Assembly (NCBI GenBank): GCA_014138095.1
Contig: JACGXE010000010.1
Location: 103,939 to 167,938, forward strand
Length of the DNA stretch: 64,000 nucleotides
Direction: 5' to 3'
Source: Ochrobactrum sp. RH2CCR150
GTDB taxonomy: Bacteria; Pseudomonadota; Alphaproteobacteria; Rhizobiales; Rhizobiaceae
The first letter of the stretch is position 1, and each line of letters opens with the position of its first letter. The position numbers and the translations under genes were made by a program. Of this stretch, positions 36,847 through 46,700 are shown in pieces. The notes beneath the pieces were generated by a model. The model was not told the origin of the DNA. It saw nothing but the letters and a program-made list of their open reading frames with translations, and searched no databases.

Positions 36847-39800
36847 TCATTGATCACGGCGTTTTGCCAAACGCTCGGTTATCCGCTGTACAATGAAATA
36901 CAAACCGGGCGTCAGCAACAAGCCGATCGTCGTTGCCGCTACCATACCGCCAAAGATCGTCACACCGACCGCCCGACGCGCGCCAGCACCAGCCCCCGAG
37001 GACAGGATCAAGGGCAAAATACCCAGAATGAACGACACGGCTGTCATCATCACGGCTCGGAAACGTTGCTCGGCTCCGGCCCTCGCCGCTTCAGCTGCAG
37101 TTAATCCCGCTTCTCGCTGTTCCTTAGCGAACTCCACAATCAAAATTGCATTTTTTGCGGCAAGGCCGATCAGCAACACCATCGCGATTTGAACATAGAG
37201 ACTATTTTGAAGTCCGAAGGCCTTCAGGGCAGCCACCGCACCGAGCAAAGCCGCACCCAAAGAAACGATGACCACCGCTGGCAAGGCCCAGCTTTCATAT
37301 TGCGCAACCAGGAAGAGATAGGCGAAGAGGAATGCAAGGGCAAAGACCAGTCCTTCCTGACCGCTGCTTCTGCTTTCCTGGAAAGACAGGCCCGACCATT
37401 CATAACCGTAACCATCAGGAAGTTTTTGCGATGCTACCGTCTCCATCGCTGCCATGGCCTGACCGCTACTTGCGCCGGCAGCCGGAACCGCATTGACCTG
37501 CGCGGAAACAGAGAGGTTGTAGCGCGTGATCACAAAGGGCGCGAGAACAGTGGTCAAGGACACCACACTGCGCAACGGGACCATTGTTCCGTTGCGGTTT
37601 CTCACATGGAGTTTCAAAATGTCTTCGCTATGGGCGCGAAAATCGGAATCCGCTTGCAGGTTGACCTGAAAGACACGCCCGTTAAGGGTAAAGTCGTTGA
37701 CATAGCGCGAACCAAAATTAGCACCGATGACGGAGTAAATATCCGAGACACTGAGCCCGAGCGCTTCGGCGCGGGAGCGGTCCACATCGACATAAATTTG
37801 CGGCACATTCGCGTTGAATGTCGTGGCTGCGCCGCCGATTTCCTTGCTCTGATTGAAATAGCCCAAAAGCGCGTTTGTCACCTGCGCAATTTCCTCAGTC
37901 GACTGCCCTTGCAAGGCTTGCAAACGGAAGTCGAGCCCGCCGACAGATCCGATACCAGCAATCGCTGGCGGCGCAAATACTGATACAATTGCACCGGGGA
38001 TTTGAGCGAATTGCGAACGCAGAGAGCCGATAATGTTATTCAGCCGCAGTTCTTCCTTCTCGCGGTCCTCCCACGGCAGGAGTGCTGCGACCGCCATGGC
38101 CCCGTTTGGTGTGCTGGTCGCTTGCAAAATACTGAAGCCCGCGACCGTTATAACGTCCTGAACCCCGGGCGTCTCGGTGAGAACCTTTCTGACATTCTCA
38201 ACGATGCGATTGGTGCGGTCGAGTGAAGCTGCACTTGGCAACTGGATATCAACGAACAACGCTCCCTGATCTTCATCAGGAAGAAACGTGGCGGGTAGAT
38301 TGACAAAAATGAGATACGCACCGGCAAAGCAAGCCGCAATGGCCGCAAGTGGAACATACCAATATTTGACGAGAACACCGACACACCTGCCATAGGCATT
38401 GCGGGTGCGTTCCATGAAACTTGAAAACCAGGCCAGAGGACCTCGTCGAAAGCCGCTCTGTCTCCGCCTGAGCAGCAGCGTCGCCAAAGCCGGGCTGAGC
38501 GTTAAACCAACGAATGAGGATATGACGAGAGCCGACGAGATCGTGACCGCGAACTGGCGATAAAGCTGCCCCCCAATGCCCGCCAGAAACGCTGTTGGTG
38601 TGACGACAGCGAGAAGCACCAGCGTTGTTGAGATGATCGGCCCAGTGATCTGATGCATCGCCTTGCGCGTTGCTTCAACGACGGTGATATCAGGTGTATC
38701 ATCCAGCACATGCTTGACGTTTTCGACGACAAGAATGGCGTCATCAACAACGAGGCCAATGGCGAGAACGAGAGCCAGCAACGATATCATATTCAGCGAA
38801 TAGCCAACCGCCAGCAGGACAGCGACCGCACCAAGCATGGAGACCGGTATGGCAAGGGCGGAAATCAGCGTCGCCCGCCAGTCCTGCAGGAAGATGAATG
38901 TTACCGCCAGCACGATGACGAATGCTTCAAACAATGTCCGCGTGGTCAATTGCAGGCTGGCATCGACAAACCGCGTTGCATCATAAACAACGTGATATTG
39001 CAGCCCTGCAGGAAACCGCGAAGACAACCGCTTGAGTTCAGCCTGAACGGCTGTCGCGGTCTGTATCGCATTGGCGCCGGGCGATTGGTTGATCTGCAAC
39101 ATCGCAGATTCATGACCGGCAAAACTAGCTCGTGAGGCATAATTGCGTGCACCAAGTTCGAGACGTGCTATATCCCGAAGAAATACCTTCGCGCCATCGG
39201 CTCCGGTGCGGATGACGATAGCTCCAAATTCGTCCGCATCACGCAGTCGCCCCTGCGCGACCAGCGTATACTGAAGCTCCGTTCCCACCTCCATGGGAGG
39301 CGCACCTGACTGCCCCAGTGTAGCCTGAATATTCTGCCGCTGGATGGCGGCTGAAACCTCATCAACGGTTATTCCAAGAGCATCCATTCTCTGCGGATTG
39401 AGCCAGACACGCATCGAATATTCAGACGCGCCGGTAACGCTCGCCTCACCGACACCGGCCACACGCGAAATCGCATCGACAATCGTCGTCGTGGTAAAGT
39501 TGGTGATCTCCAGCGCGCTCAGGCTATCGTCAGGAGAGTAAAAAGCTATGCCCAGCACAAAATCGGGCGAGCGTGATCGGACAGAAACGCCCTGCTGTGC
39601 GACGGCAGCAGGCAATCGAGAAATTGCCAGTTGCGCACGATTTTGCACATTGATCTGCGCAAGCTCCGGGTCAGTGCCCACTTCAAATGTGACGGACAGC
39701 GAGTACTGTCCGGCATTGGAGCTCGTGGATGACATATACATCATATCATCCACGCCATTGATGGCTGTTTCTAGCGGACCACCGACCACGTCGGCAATGA

Positions 39801-39969
39801 CTTCCGCACTGGCGCCCGGATATGTTGCCGACACAGTGACTGTTGGTGGCGTAATCTGCGGATATTGCTGGATAGGCAAAGAGAAGACGGCAATTGCACC
39901 AGCAATGGAAATGAGAAGGGAGATAACGATTGCGAGACGCGTTCGCCGTATGAAAGTTTCAGAAATCAT
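36847..39969 (-). CDS. RND multidrug efflux pump, inner-membrane subunit (AcrB/MexB-like)
   Basis: A 1040-residue pump of the hydrophobe/amphiphile efflux (HAE-1) class. The N-terminus is [20 protein letters not shown]. Twelve transmembrane segments flank two large periplasmic loops, with the proton-relay block [20 protein letters not shown] (about residues 392-411) containing the paired aspartates. It exports drugs or host-derived amphiphiles with proton antiport. It overlaps the adaptor gene (ATGA) and is last in the operon. No outer-membrane channel gene follows, so a TolC-like protein encoded elsewhere is needed, as in the Brucella Bep systems. Confidence 0.96.
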   Translation of the reverse strand: MISETFIRRTRLAIVISLLISIAGAIAVFSLPIQQYPQITPPTVTVSATYPGASAEVIADVVGGPLETAINGVDDMMYMSSTSSNAGQYSLSVTFEVGTDPELAQINVQNRAQLAISRLPAAVAQQGVSVRSRSPDFVLGIAFYSPDDSLSALEITNFTTTTIVDAISRVAGVGEASVTGASEYSMRVWLNPQRMDALGITVDEVSAAIQRQNIQATLGQSGAPPMEVGTELQYTLVAQGRLRDADEFGAIVIRTGADGAKVFLRDIARLELGARNYASRASFAGHESAMLQINQSPGANAIQTATAVQAELKRLSSRFPAGLQYHVVYDATRFVDASLQLTTRTLFEAFVIVLAVTFIFLQDWRATLISALAIPVSMLGAVAVLLAVGYSLNMISLLALVLAIGLVVDDAILVVENVKHVLDDTPDITVVEATRKAMHQITGPIISTTLVLLAVVTPTAFLAGIGGQLYRQFAVTISSALVISSFVGLTLSPALATLLLRRRQSGFRRGPLAWFSSFMERTRNAYGRCVGVLVKYWYVPLAAIAACFAGAYLIFVNLPATFLPDEDQGALFVDIQLPSAASLDRTNRIVENVRKVLTETPGVQDVITVAGFSILQATSTPNGAMAVAALLPWEDREKEELRLNNIIGSLRSQFAQIPGAIVSVFAPPAIAGIGSVGGLDFRLQALQGQSTEEIAQVTNALLGYFNQSKEIGGAATTFNANVPQIYVDVDRSRAEALGLSVSDIYSVIGANFGSRYVNDFTLNGRVFQVNLQADSDFRAHSEDILKLHVRNRNGTMVPLRSVVSLTTVLAPFVITRYNLSVSAQVNAVPAAGASSGQAMAAMETVASQKLPDGYGYEWSGLSFQESRSSGQEGLVFALAFLFAYLFLVAQYESWALPAVVIVSLGAALLGAVAALKAFGLQNSLYVQIAMVLLIGLAAKNAILIVEFAKEQREAGLTAAEAARAGAEQRFRAVMMTAVSFILGILPLILSSGAGAGARRAVGVTIFGGMVAATTIGLLLTPGLYFIVQRITERLAKRRDQ

Positions 39970-41117
39970 TGAGCGGCCCCCGGTTCTTCCGGCGACGCTT
40001 CCTGTGGCGAAACCGACTGTCCGTCCGCAATTCTTTGCAAGCCTTCGACGACTATCGTCTCACCCTCATTGATCCCCTCTTTAACGGACCAGTCATTGCC
40101 AATACGAACGCCGGTCACAATCTGACGCCGGGTGACCGTGTTATTATCGTTCAGAACAAAGACGAACTTGCCTTCGCGGTCCTGCAGAACGGAGGCCATG
40201 GGAACAATCGGCAATATCTTGGCCGCTTCATCCATCAGACTGACGGCAACAGTCTGGCCTGGGAGCAGAATGTGGTCCGGGTTTGCAAACAGGGCGCGCA
40301 CCGCAATTGTGCCCGTCTGCGCATTGACCTCGTTATCGATGAACTGGATGGTTCCGGCAGGCTCATAGCGCTTGCCATTGGCGAGCGTGAGTGTGGGCTG
40401 GAAACTATTCAGATCGACTGTCCCACCGCGCGCCTCTTTTTGGCGAATAGCGATGAGCGTCCGGTCTGTAATGGAGAAGACAACCCGAACAGGATCGAGC
40501 TGGACAATGCGCGCCAGCGGTCCGGCACCAGGGCCAACGAGATTGCCAACGGTAAAAAGCGATCTGCCAATGGTGCCGTTGATCGGGGAACGGATCTGTG
40601 TGTAGGAAAGATTGAGCTTGGCCGTATTGAGCGCAGCCTCGGCGCTTTGAACATCCGCCGACGCAATATCGAACGCGGCCTGAGCATCATCCAGAGACGC
40701 CTGAGAAGCGGTATTGCGATTGGCCAGTGTTCGCGTTCGCGTCAGGGTCTGTCTGGCGGCATTCTGGGACGCTTGCGCGCGCGCAACCTGCGCTTCAGCG
40801 GACGCTGCTGCCGCCTGCATCTGATCCGGCTCAATTTCGAAAAGGAGATCGCCCGCTTTTACGGCGCTGCCCTGTTCGAAGCTCTTACCTTTGAGAAATC
40901 CGGTGATCCGGGCCTGAATATCAACGGCTTCTATCGCTTCGACCTGCCCGTTGAATTGAAGTGGTGCGGTGGAAGGCGCGGAGCCAACCTTCCTGACAAC
41001 CACTGATGGTGCAGGCTGTGCAGCTGGCGATTGCTGGGCCAGAACCGGATGCATGAACATGAGTGAAAGCACCCCGGAAAGGGCAAAGTTCAAGGAGACA
41101 AAACCGAGGGTCTTCAT
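39966..41117 (-). CDS. RND efflux periplasmic adaptor (AcrA/MexA-like)
   Basis: A 383-residue membrane-fusion protein. The signal peptide [20 protein letters not shown] ends near residue 27 with HPVLAQQ, and no lipobox cysteine is seen, so it is probably not lipidated. The barrel-sandwich halves ([36 protein letters not shown]) flank an alpha-helical hairpin (about residues 95-165). The start is the ATG at 41117; a TTG directly before it is slightly better placed relative to AGGAGG. It links the RND pump to an outer-membrane channel. Confidence 0.95.
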   Translation of the reverse strand: MKTLGFVSLNFALSGVLSLMFMHPVLAQQSPAAQPAPSVVVRKVGSAPSTAPLQFNGQVEAIEAVDIQARITGFLKGKSFEQGSAVKAGDLLFEIEPDQMQAAAASAEAQVARAQASQNAARQTLTRTRTLANRNTASQASLDDAQAAFDIASADVQSAEAALNTAKLNLSYTQIRSPINGTIGRSLFTVGNLVGPGAGPLARIVQLDPVRVVFSITDRTLIAIRQKEARGGTVDLNSFQPTLTLANGKRYEPAGTIQFIDNEVNAQTGTIAVRALFANPDHILLPGQTVAVSLMDEAAKILPIVPMASVLQDREGKFVFVLNDNNTVTRRQIVTGVRIGNDWSVKEGINEGETIVVEGLQRIADGQSVSPQEASPEEPGAAQ

Positions 41118-41157
41118 CAACTGTGCGTCCTCCTGCGGCCAGACATTGACCGATCAT

Positions 41158-41715
41158 TCATGCATTTCGTGTGCTAAAGGCTATTCCCACATAGGCCAAA
41201 CCGGCTATCAGCAAGGCAATTCCCGCGATCGACCCGGATGCGAGTTCGCGTGTCAACGGCCATTTCAAAAAGAGAGCTGCACTGGCCATCCAGGCGATAA
41301 GCCCGGAAACTGCAAACCAGTACCAGCCTTTGGTTGGATGAATCTTGATCGCTAATGCGATCTGAAGAAATCCATGTACGAAAACGACAATCGCAATCAG
41401 CAAAGTTATCGCGAGTACACCTTTGAGTGGATTGAGATAGATCATAATTCCACCGACCAGTTCCACCACACCTGCCAGCTCTTGCCAGACAAAACCAGCC
41501 CAGCTTTTAACTTTGAGCGACTGGACAATCTTGACAATGCCGATTGCCATGAGAACCACACCGAAGATGGTACTTGCTGCAAACTCTGAGAAAACCGGCA
41601 GAAACAGAGAGAGGGCACCACCCGCTAACAATAAGACGCCGATGCCAAGAAAACCCTTCCATTTCTTCTGCTCAATCGTCTTGCGCTCCAGATGTGGTAA
41701 ATCGTGAACTTCCAT
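41158..41715 (-). CDS. HdeD/DUF308 family membrane protein
   Basis: A 185-residue protein with a short polar N-terminus (MEVHDLPHLERKTIEQKKWK) and six hydrophobic segments in three pairs, the DUF308/HdeD architecture. E. coli HdeD helps acid resistance at high cell density; the molecular activity is unknown. AAAGGG precedes the ATG. It lies 40 bases upstream of the adaptor gene in the same direction and might be cotranscribed with the efflux pump. Confidence 0.85.
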   Translation of the reverse strand: MEVHDLPHLERKTIEQKKWKGFLGIGVLLLAGGALSLFLPVFSEFAASTIFGVVLMAIGIVKIVQSLKVKSWAGFVWQELAGVVELVGGIMIYLNPLKGVLAITLLIAIVVFVHGFLQIALAIKIHPTKGWYWFAVSGLIAWMASAALFLKWPLTRELASGSIAGIALLIAGLAYVGIAFSTRNA

Positions 41716-41793
41716 GCATAAGCCCTTTCAGCCACGATCATGATCTAAGCGCACCCTCTACTGAACGAGAGACTAAGAAGAATATGGCGCCCG

Positions 41794-42108
41794 TCAGCGG
41801 CGCCACCTTACAGTGCGAACATTGGTTATGCGTCCATCGCGTGCACGAACCGTCACATCGTAGGTGCGCCTGAAACGATCCCCACGATAGAGAAAGTGAC
41901 TGCCTCTACAGTCAATTGCACGAACATTTCGGAAACCGCGTGTTCTCAGGATTCTGGTCCCTTCGGAACAGCGAATTCTGTGACCGCTATTCAGCCTTGT
42001 ACCAACCAGGGCGGCCTGGTTCTGGCTGAACGCCTGAACGGGTTCGGCCACCGTACCCGCGACGGTTAATGCAAACAATGCGAGAATGGCGGCAATGGAT
42101 CGAAACAT
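41794..42108 (-). CDS. Small secreted basic protein (paralogue A)
   Basis: A 104-residue protein with a signal peptide (MFRSIAAILALFALTVAGTV, cleavage near residue 25). The mature part is rich in arginine and has two cysteines (RCSEG; AIDCRG). It is clearly related to the protein encoded at 42612-42938: both have VGT-LN-G, a cysteine, RG--NVR-IDCR and a C-terminal VRARDGR. The ATG at 42108 follows GGAGAGGAGGGGAGA. No known domain is recognised; a periplasmic disulfide-bonded fold is likely. Confidence 0.72.
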   Translation of the reverse strand: MFRSIAAILALFALTVAGTVAEPVQAFSQNQAALVGTRLNSGHRIRCSEGTRILRTRGFRNVRAIDCRGSHFLYRGDRFRRTYDVTVRARDGRITNVRTVRWRR

Positions 42109-42158
42109 TCTCCCCTCCTCTCCAAACCCTCGTCGAGAGATGTACTTTACGAAGGCCC

Positions 42159-42443
42159 TTATCGACAAGGCGCTTCAAATATGCGGCCATGTTGATCCCG
42201 ATAACGGCAGTACTGAACGCCATTTCGGGTCTGCGCGACCCCGACCAGCGTTCCTGCTGCAGCGCCAATCGCAGCACCGGTAAGCGCACTGCGCGTATTG
42301 CCGCCAATCGCGGCACCAGCGAGACCACCGATTGCAGCACCGCCGACGCCATATCCAGCGGTTCTCTGCTCCGAAGACGTACAAGCACTCGCGGCAAAAC
42401 CGACAGCGGTAACAACCAACACGCTGAACATGTATCTGTTCAT
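42159..42443 (-). CDS. Glycine-zipper lipoprotein (17 kDa surface antigen-like)
   Basis: A 94-residue lipoprotein. The signal sequence MNRYMFSVLVVTAVGFAASAC ends in the lipobox AASAC, with lipidated C21. A glycine-zipper segment (YGVGGAAIGGLAGAAIGGNT, about residues 31-50, and a second repeat GAAIGAAAGTLVGV) follows, then a short CRYRD tail. This is the SlyB/17 kDa-antigen type of small outer-membrane lipoprotein. GGAGGGAGG precedes the ATG. It lies between the two paralogous secreted-protein genes. Confidence 0.85.
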   Translation of the reverse strand: MNRYMFSVLVVTAVGFAASACTSSEQRTAGYGVGGAAIGGLAGAAIGGNTRSALTGAAIGAAAGTLVGVAQTRNGVQYCRYRDQHGRIFEAPCR

Positions 42444-42611
42444 GACATCCTCCCTCCAAGGCAGTGAGCGTCAGAATTAATTCCAGGTTAGTCAGAATAG
42501 AAAATATCTGCATGTCACCAAAACATATGCTGCTTTGGCACTTCATCCAGTCGACCTAGAGTTGCAGAGTATTGAACTTACTTCGATTTTTAGAACAGAC
42601 CGTGTAGGGAC

Positions 42612-42938
42612 TTATCTACGGCCGGGCCGATGCCACCGATCAACGCGCACGACGCGCCCATCACGCGCTCTAACCTCAACTCGTAATGCCTGCTGATTGC
42701 GCGTGCCGCGGATGACATAGTGTGGTCTGCGGCAGTCGATTTCACGAACATTCGTCAAACCGCGCATTGCAAGACGCCGGGAGGCTTCTCTACAGGTTAA
42801 AGATCGACCGTTGTTCAATTCCGTACCAACAACGACGCTTCTGTGCATAGGACGCGCGTTTGCGTCAATGGAGAAAAAAAGCGTAGATAACGCTGCCAGA
42901 AGGATTACGGCTTTCGATGCAGGAGCAATTGCATACAT
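42612..42938 (-). CDS. Small secreted basic protein (paralogue B)
   Basis: A 108-residue protein with a signal peptide ending near residue 28 (SIDANARP) and a mature part related to the protein at 41794-42108: VGTELNNGRSLTC, RGLTNVREIDCR and VEVRARDGR align without large gaps, and both cysteines are conserved. GGAGGGTCACAG precedes the ATG. The function is unknown. The similarity suggests local duplication with the lipoprotein gene left between the copies. Confidence 0.72.
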   Translation of the reverse strand: MYAIAPASKAVILLAALSTLFFSIDANARPMHRSVVVGTELNNGRSLTCREASRRLAMRGLTNVREIDCRRPHYVIRGTRNQQALRVEVRARDGRVVRVDRWHRPGRR

Positions 42939-43028
42939 CTGTGACCCTCCACTTTGCTATGGATTATTTGAATATAACTACATTTAAAACTTAACAGCAA
43001 TCCCTTTTATTTAAGTTCGCAGATAAAC

Positions 43029-43066
43029 AATAAGCCAACCTACCGCGTAACGTAGATTGGCTTATT
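43029..43066 (-). terminator. Rho-independent terminator of the autotransporter-IalB operon
   Basis: Arms AATAAGCCAACCTAC / GTAGATTGGCTTATT pair over 15 bases with one G-T type mismatch and an 8-base loop. On the minus strand the stem is followed by GTTTATC. It lies 86 bases past the IalB-family stop codon. Confidence 0.75.
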
Positions 43067-43151
43067 GCGACTGACTGGTGTTGTAACGTCAGAAAATGCG
43101 GATCATGACATGCTGGCAACCACTGAAAACCGGGTTATGGCTAAACCGCAC

Positions 43152-43697
43152 CTACGGCAACATGGCTTCGGCTTTTGAAATGCCGTTGAGCTGGAATGAA
43201 AATGCCAGATCTCGCCCATCTCGTGACTTGAGCGCCGTTGTCATGGTCTTTCCGCCACGCAGCGCTTTCAGCCATTGGGCATCGACCTTCGCATCAGCAT
43301 AGCAGCCACCCGCATCGCAGCTTTGCCATGTGAGCGAGCCCACCTGCTTTTCATCGATCAGAATTTTGACAGGATCGGTCAGGCTTACCCCATAGGGCAA
43401 AGTGAATGCAGCTGCGGTTTCAGGCTTGCCGGCAACACGGGTAAACGATGCTGTCGCCACACGCTGGCTCTGATTGCCTTGTCGCATCACGATGCTCTGC
43501 GAAACTTCACATAGCAGCTGTTCCGGCTGCAACTGATTGGAGCATGTCATCAGCCAGAGCGGTGCCGCCGGAGCGGCGTTTTGGTCGGCTTGTTGCGTAT
43601 CGCTCGCCGCAGCTGGCGGAACCTGCGCCAAGGCAGCAGCAGAACCGCAGCTCATCATTGCAGTCATAGCGATCATCGTTGCAGTCAGTCGGTTCAT
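43152..43697 (-). CDS. Invasion-associated locus B (IalB) family protein
   Basis: A 181-residue exported protein. The signal peptide runs to about residue 25 (AALAQVPP), followed by a Gln/Ala-rich linker and the IalB domain from WLMTCSNQ (about residue 48). Four cysteines are placed as two pairs (TCSNQ...LLCEVSQ and SCDAGGCYAD), usual for the family and suggesting disulfides. Bartonella IalB is needed for erythrocyte invasion; in other alphaproteobacteria the role is unclear. It starts 24 bases after the giant autotransporter and is closed by a terminator, so the two form an operon. Confidence 0.88.
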   Translation of the reverse strand: MNRLTATMIAMTAMMSCGSAAALAQVPPAAASDTQQADQNAAPAAPLWLMTCSNQLQPEQLLCEVSQSIVMRQGNQSQRVATASFTRVAGKPETAAAFTLPYGVSLTDPVKILIDEKQVGSLTWQSCDAGGCYADAKVDAQWLKALRGGKTMTTALKSRDGRDLAFSFQLNGISKAEAMLP

Positions 43698-43721
43698 GGT
43701 CTCTCTTCTCTAACGAATATT

Positions 43722-46700
43722 CTAGAAACGCAGGCCCAGATTCACAGTGGCCGTGTGACCAACCGTGTCGTCGCTCCATTGGCCTTGATAACCAAAGGTC
43801 AAACGTGTGGTGTTCTTGGCATCGTAGAATGTCAGACCAGTGTCCACACGCCCGGTCAGGTCGCCAGTCTGGCTATAATTGCGGAATGTACCGTCCGCAC
43901 TGCTCGCACCAGCGAAGGTTGCGTTGATGAAGACGTCATTCTTATTGGCAAAGCTGACCTCGCCACGCAGATAAGCCTGCATCCACAATGTGCTGGTGAT
44001 CTGTGTCTCGACGCCCACTTCAAGCGATGGCGTTGCCGCCAACACCCATTGACCCGTGCTGTCCAGCTCCAACCCGTAATTGGTGTTGTTTTCCGAAGCG
44101 CTGCCCGAATAGATATAGCTGGCATCGAAATCGAGCGCAGGTCGCAGATAGACGGCACCACCATCGGGTCGATAGTGATAGGCGGATCCTAGCCTGAAAT
44201 TGGCCTGGCTAATCCGTTGTTTCGCGGTCGCCGTTCCCCCGATCACGAGATCCCCACCGGGCAAAGCGCCATAAATATCGATCAGACGTGTGCTGTCATA
44301 TTGCGCTGTCGCGCCATTGAGAATTCCGTAAAGCTCCCACGGACCCTTATACTTCGACAGAGATACACCCAGCATTGCCCGCTGGCCGTCTGCCGAAAAG
44401 CGGTCGCCGCTCGTCAGACTGAAATCTTCAAAGCCCGTTCCGAAGCCCAGATAGAGATCCTCCTTGAGAGGCATACGAACACCGGCATATAGGCCGGCGG
44501 TCTGCGTATCGAAGCTTCTATACTGAAACGAGGAGTTGCGATCCAACGTGCTGGCACTGCCTGTGAACCAGTAACAACTATGATCATCTCCCATACGGGC
44601 TGCGAAATTGTCGTAGCCGCAATCAGCCATCGTTCGCGCAAAGCGATAACCGGACTGCAAGGCGTCAACCTGCGTCGTGGCATAGTCCTCCGAGCCAAGA
44701 TTGTCGACCGCATTGAGGACTTCGGCACTGGTCTGCATGTTGGCAATCAGTGCGAACATCGGTCCCATACTGGTTGAACCCTGTCCCGACAGCACCCGTG
44801 CGATATGTTCTGCGGTATTGGTCTGATTGCGGTTCATGCCGGGCATATGGAAATCGGCATGTGGGATCAGGTCGATAGTGCTACCGTCACCAGTCGGTCC
44901 ATTCAACCCGATTTCATAGCTCATCACGGCAGTACCAAGCACCGTCGTACCGGCATTGGCGGTTGTTCCGCCTGCATTGATGAGCACCAGCGGACGTAAA
45001 CGGTCCAACTGATGGAGCACCGGATTCACTGTGCCGGCAATGGTGGCATTGCCGGTGACATTGATCAGATCACTCGCGCCGCCAGCGGCTGTATCCTGAC
45101 GGAAATAGACATCTGCCGTGTAGGCCGCCGTGCTGCCGAATGTCAAAGAACCGTTGACTGCGGTCGTCTGGCTGACATTTTCGGTCACCTGCAGATCCGA
45201 AGCAGCCATACGGGCGCTCAGGGCTGTATTTGGCACATAATAAGCGACGCCGCCCAGAGACAGATTGCCGTCGATAGTCAATTGACCCGACGCGCCAAGA
45301 TTAACTTCATCCTGGGCGTAGAAGGTTGCACCTTGCTGAACCGTTACGCTGTTGGTGCCGCCACCGAGATCGATGTTACCAACCGCGCGGCCATTCAGCG
45401 TCACTTGTTCGGAACCGCTTCCTCCACTGATGATACGATTATTGAGCGCCATCAGGAAACTGTCGGAATAAAGAGACAGCGTATTGGCCATCCCGCCATC
45501 TATCATGATGGCGGCTGTTTTGGAGGCGATGCTGTCGGCAGAACGTCCGTCGCTGCCACCGACTATAACGCCGTTCAGTGCAATATCGATATCGCCTGCG
45601 CCGTCGTTGCCTTCAGATTGCGCCAATACGGCAATGCCGCGTTCACCAAGCGACAGAATATTTCCTGTCAGATCAAGCGCAAGGCTTCCGCCACTGCCTG
45701 CGCCGCCAGCGCTACCATGGAACAAACCGTCGACACTGCCGCCACCGCCACCGAGGCTTTGTGCCAATACGCCGATCGAGTCCTTACCCATCACCATGAC
45801 GTTGCCGTTATTGGTGAAATCGATTGCACCGCCACTACCGCCATTACTATCCGACAGCAGCAGATTGACAGCCGATGGCGCCAGATCCGTTCCAACCAGA
45901 CCACCGCCGCCGCCAATACTTTGCAGAACAAAGCCGTGGGAGCGGTCACCTGTTGTCGTGATATCGCCGCTATTCTGGAGGGTGATGGCTCCACCATCGC
46001 CGGTTGAGCCATCGCTTGCGCCAAGAGTAATCGTGGCCTGATCGAGGCTGGTCAGATAGACTTCACCGCCACCTGCACCGATGGACTGAACGATCTGACC
46101 GCTGGCATTATCGCCTAGCGTGCTGACTGTGCCGCTCAGGTTTAGGGTGATATCGCCGCCATTGTTGCGGAAGGAAGGATCTGCGCCGAGCGTAACCACT
46201 GCGTTGCGCTGACCGGAGCTTCCGCTACCCGATGCACCTGCAATGATCATGCGCCCACCGCCGCCGCCGATAGATTGCGCGAGACCGCCGCTGGAAAGAT
46301 TGCCGAGTGTCGTGACATCTCCAACACGATTGGCAGTCAGATCACCGCCTGAAGCATCATCTGTGTTGATTGCGCCCAGCATCGCGCTCAGGGCGATATC
46401 ACCATTGCTGAGCGCGCCGAGTGTCGTCGTCGACATACCGCCGCCGCCGCCGATGCTCTGGAGCAACATGCCCGCCGAACGATCTGACGTAGTGACGATA
46501 TCACCGTTGTGCGTCTGGTTCACCGATGCTCCTGCATTTCCATCCACGTCATTGCCGCCCAGCGACAACGAGCTGCTCAAGGACGCAACTGATGCGCCGC
46601 CCGCGCCTTCTTCCGAAGCTGCCGCGAAATCGAGGAATGTATCCACATTGCCGCCGCCGCCATTCACCGACTGGCTGAATATGGCCTGACTGCCTGCACC

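Noticed and set aside
39969..41006. 345-residue plus-strand frame opposite the RND adaptor
   Set aside because: Shadow of the adaptor gene, which has a signal peptide and intact domains.
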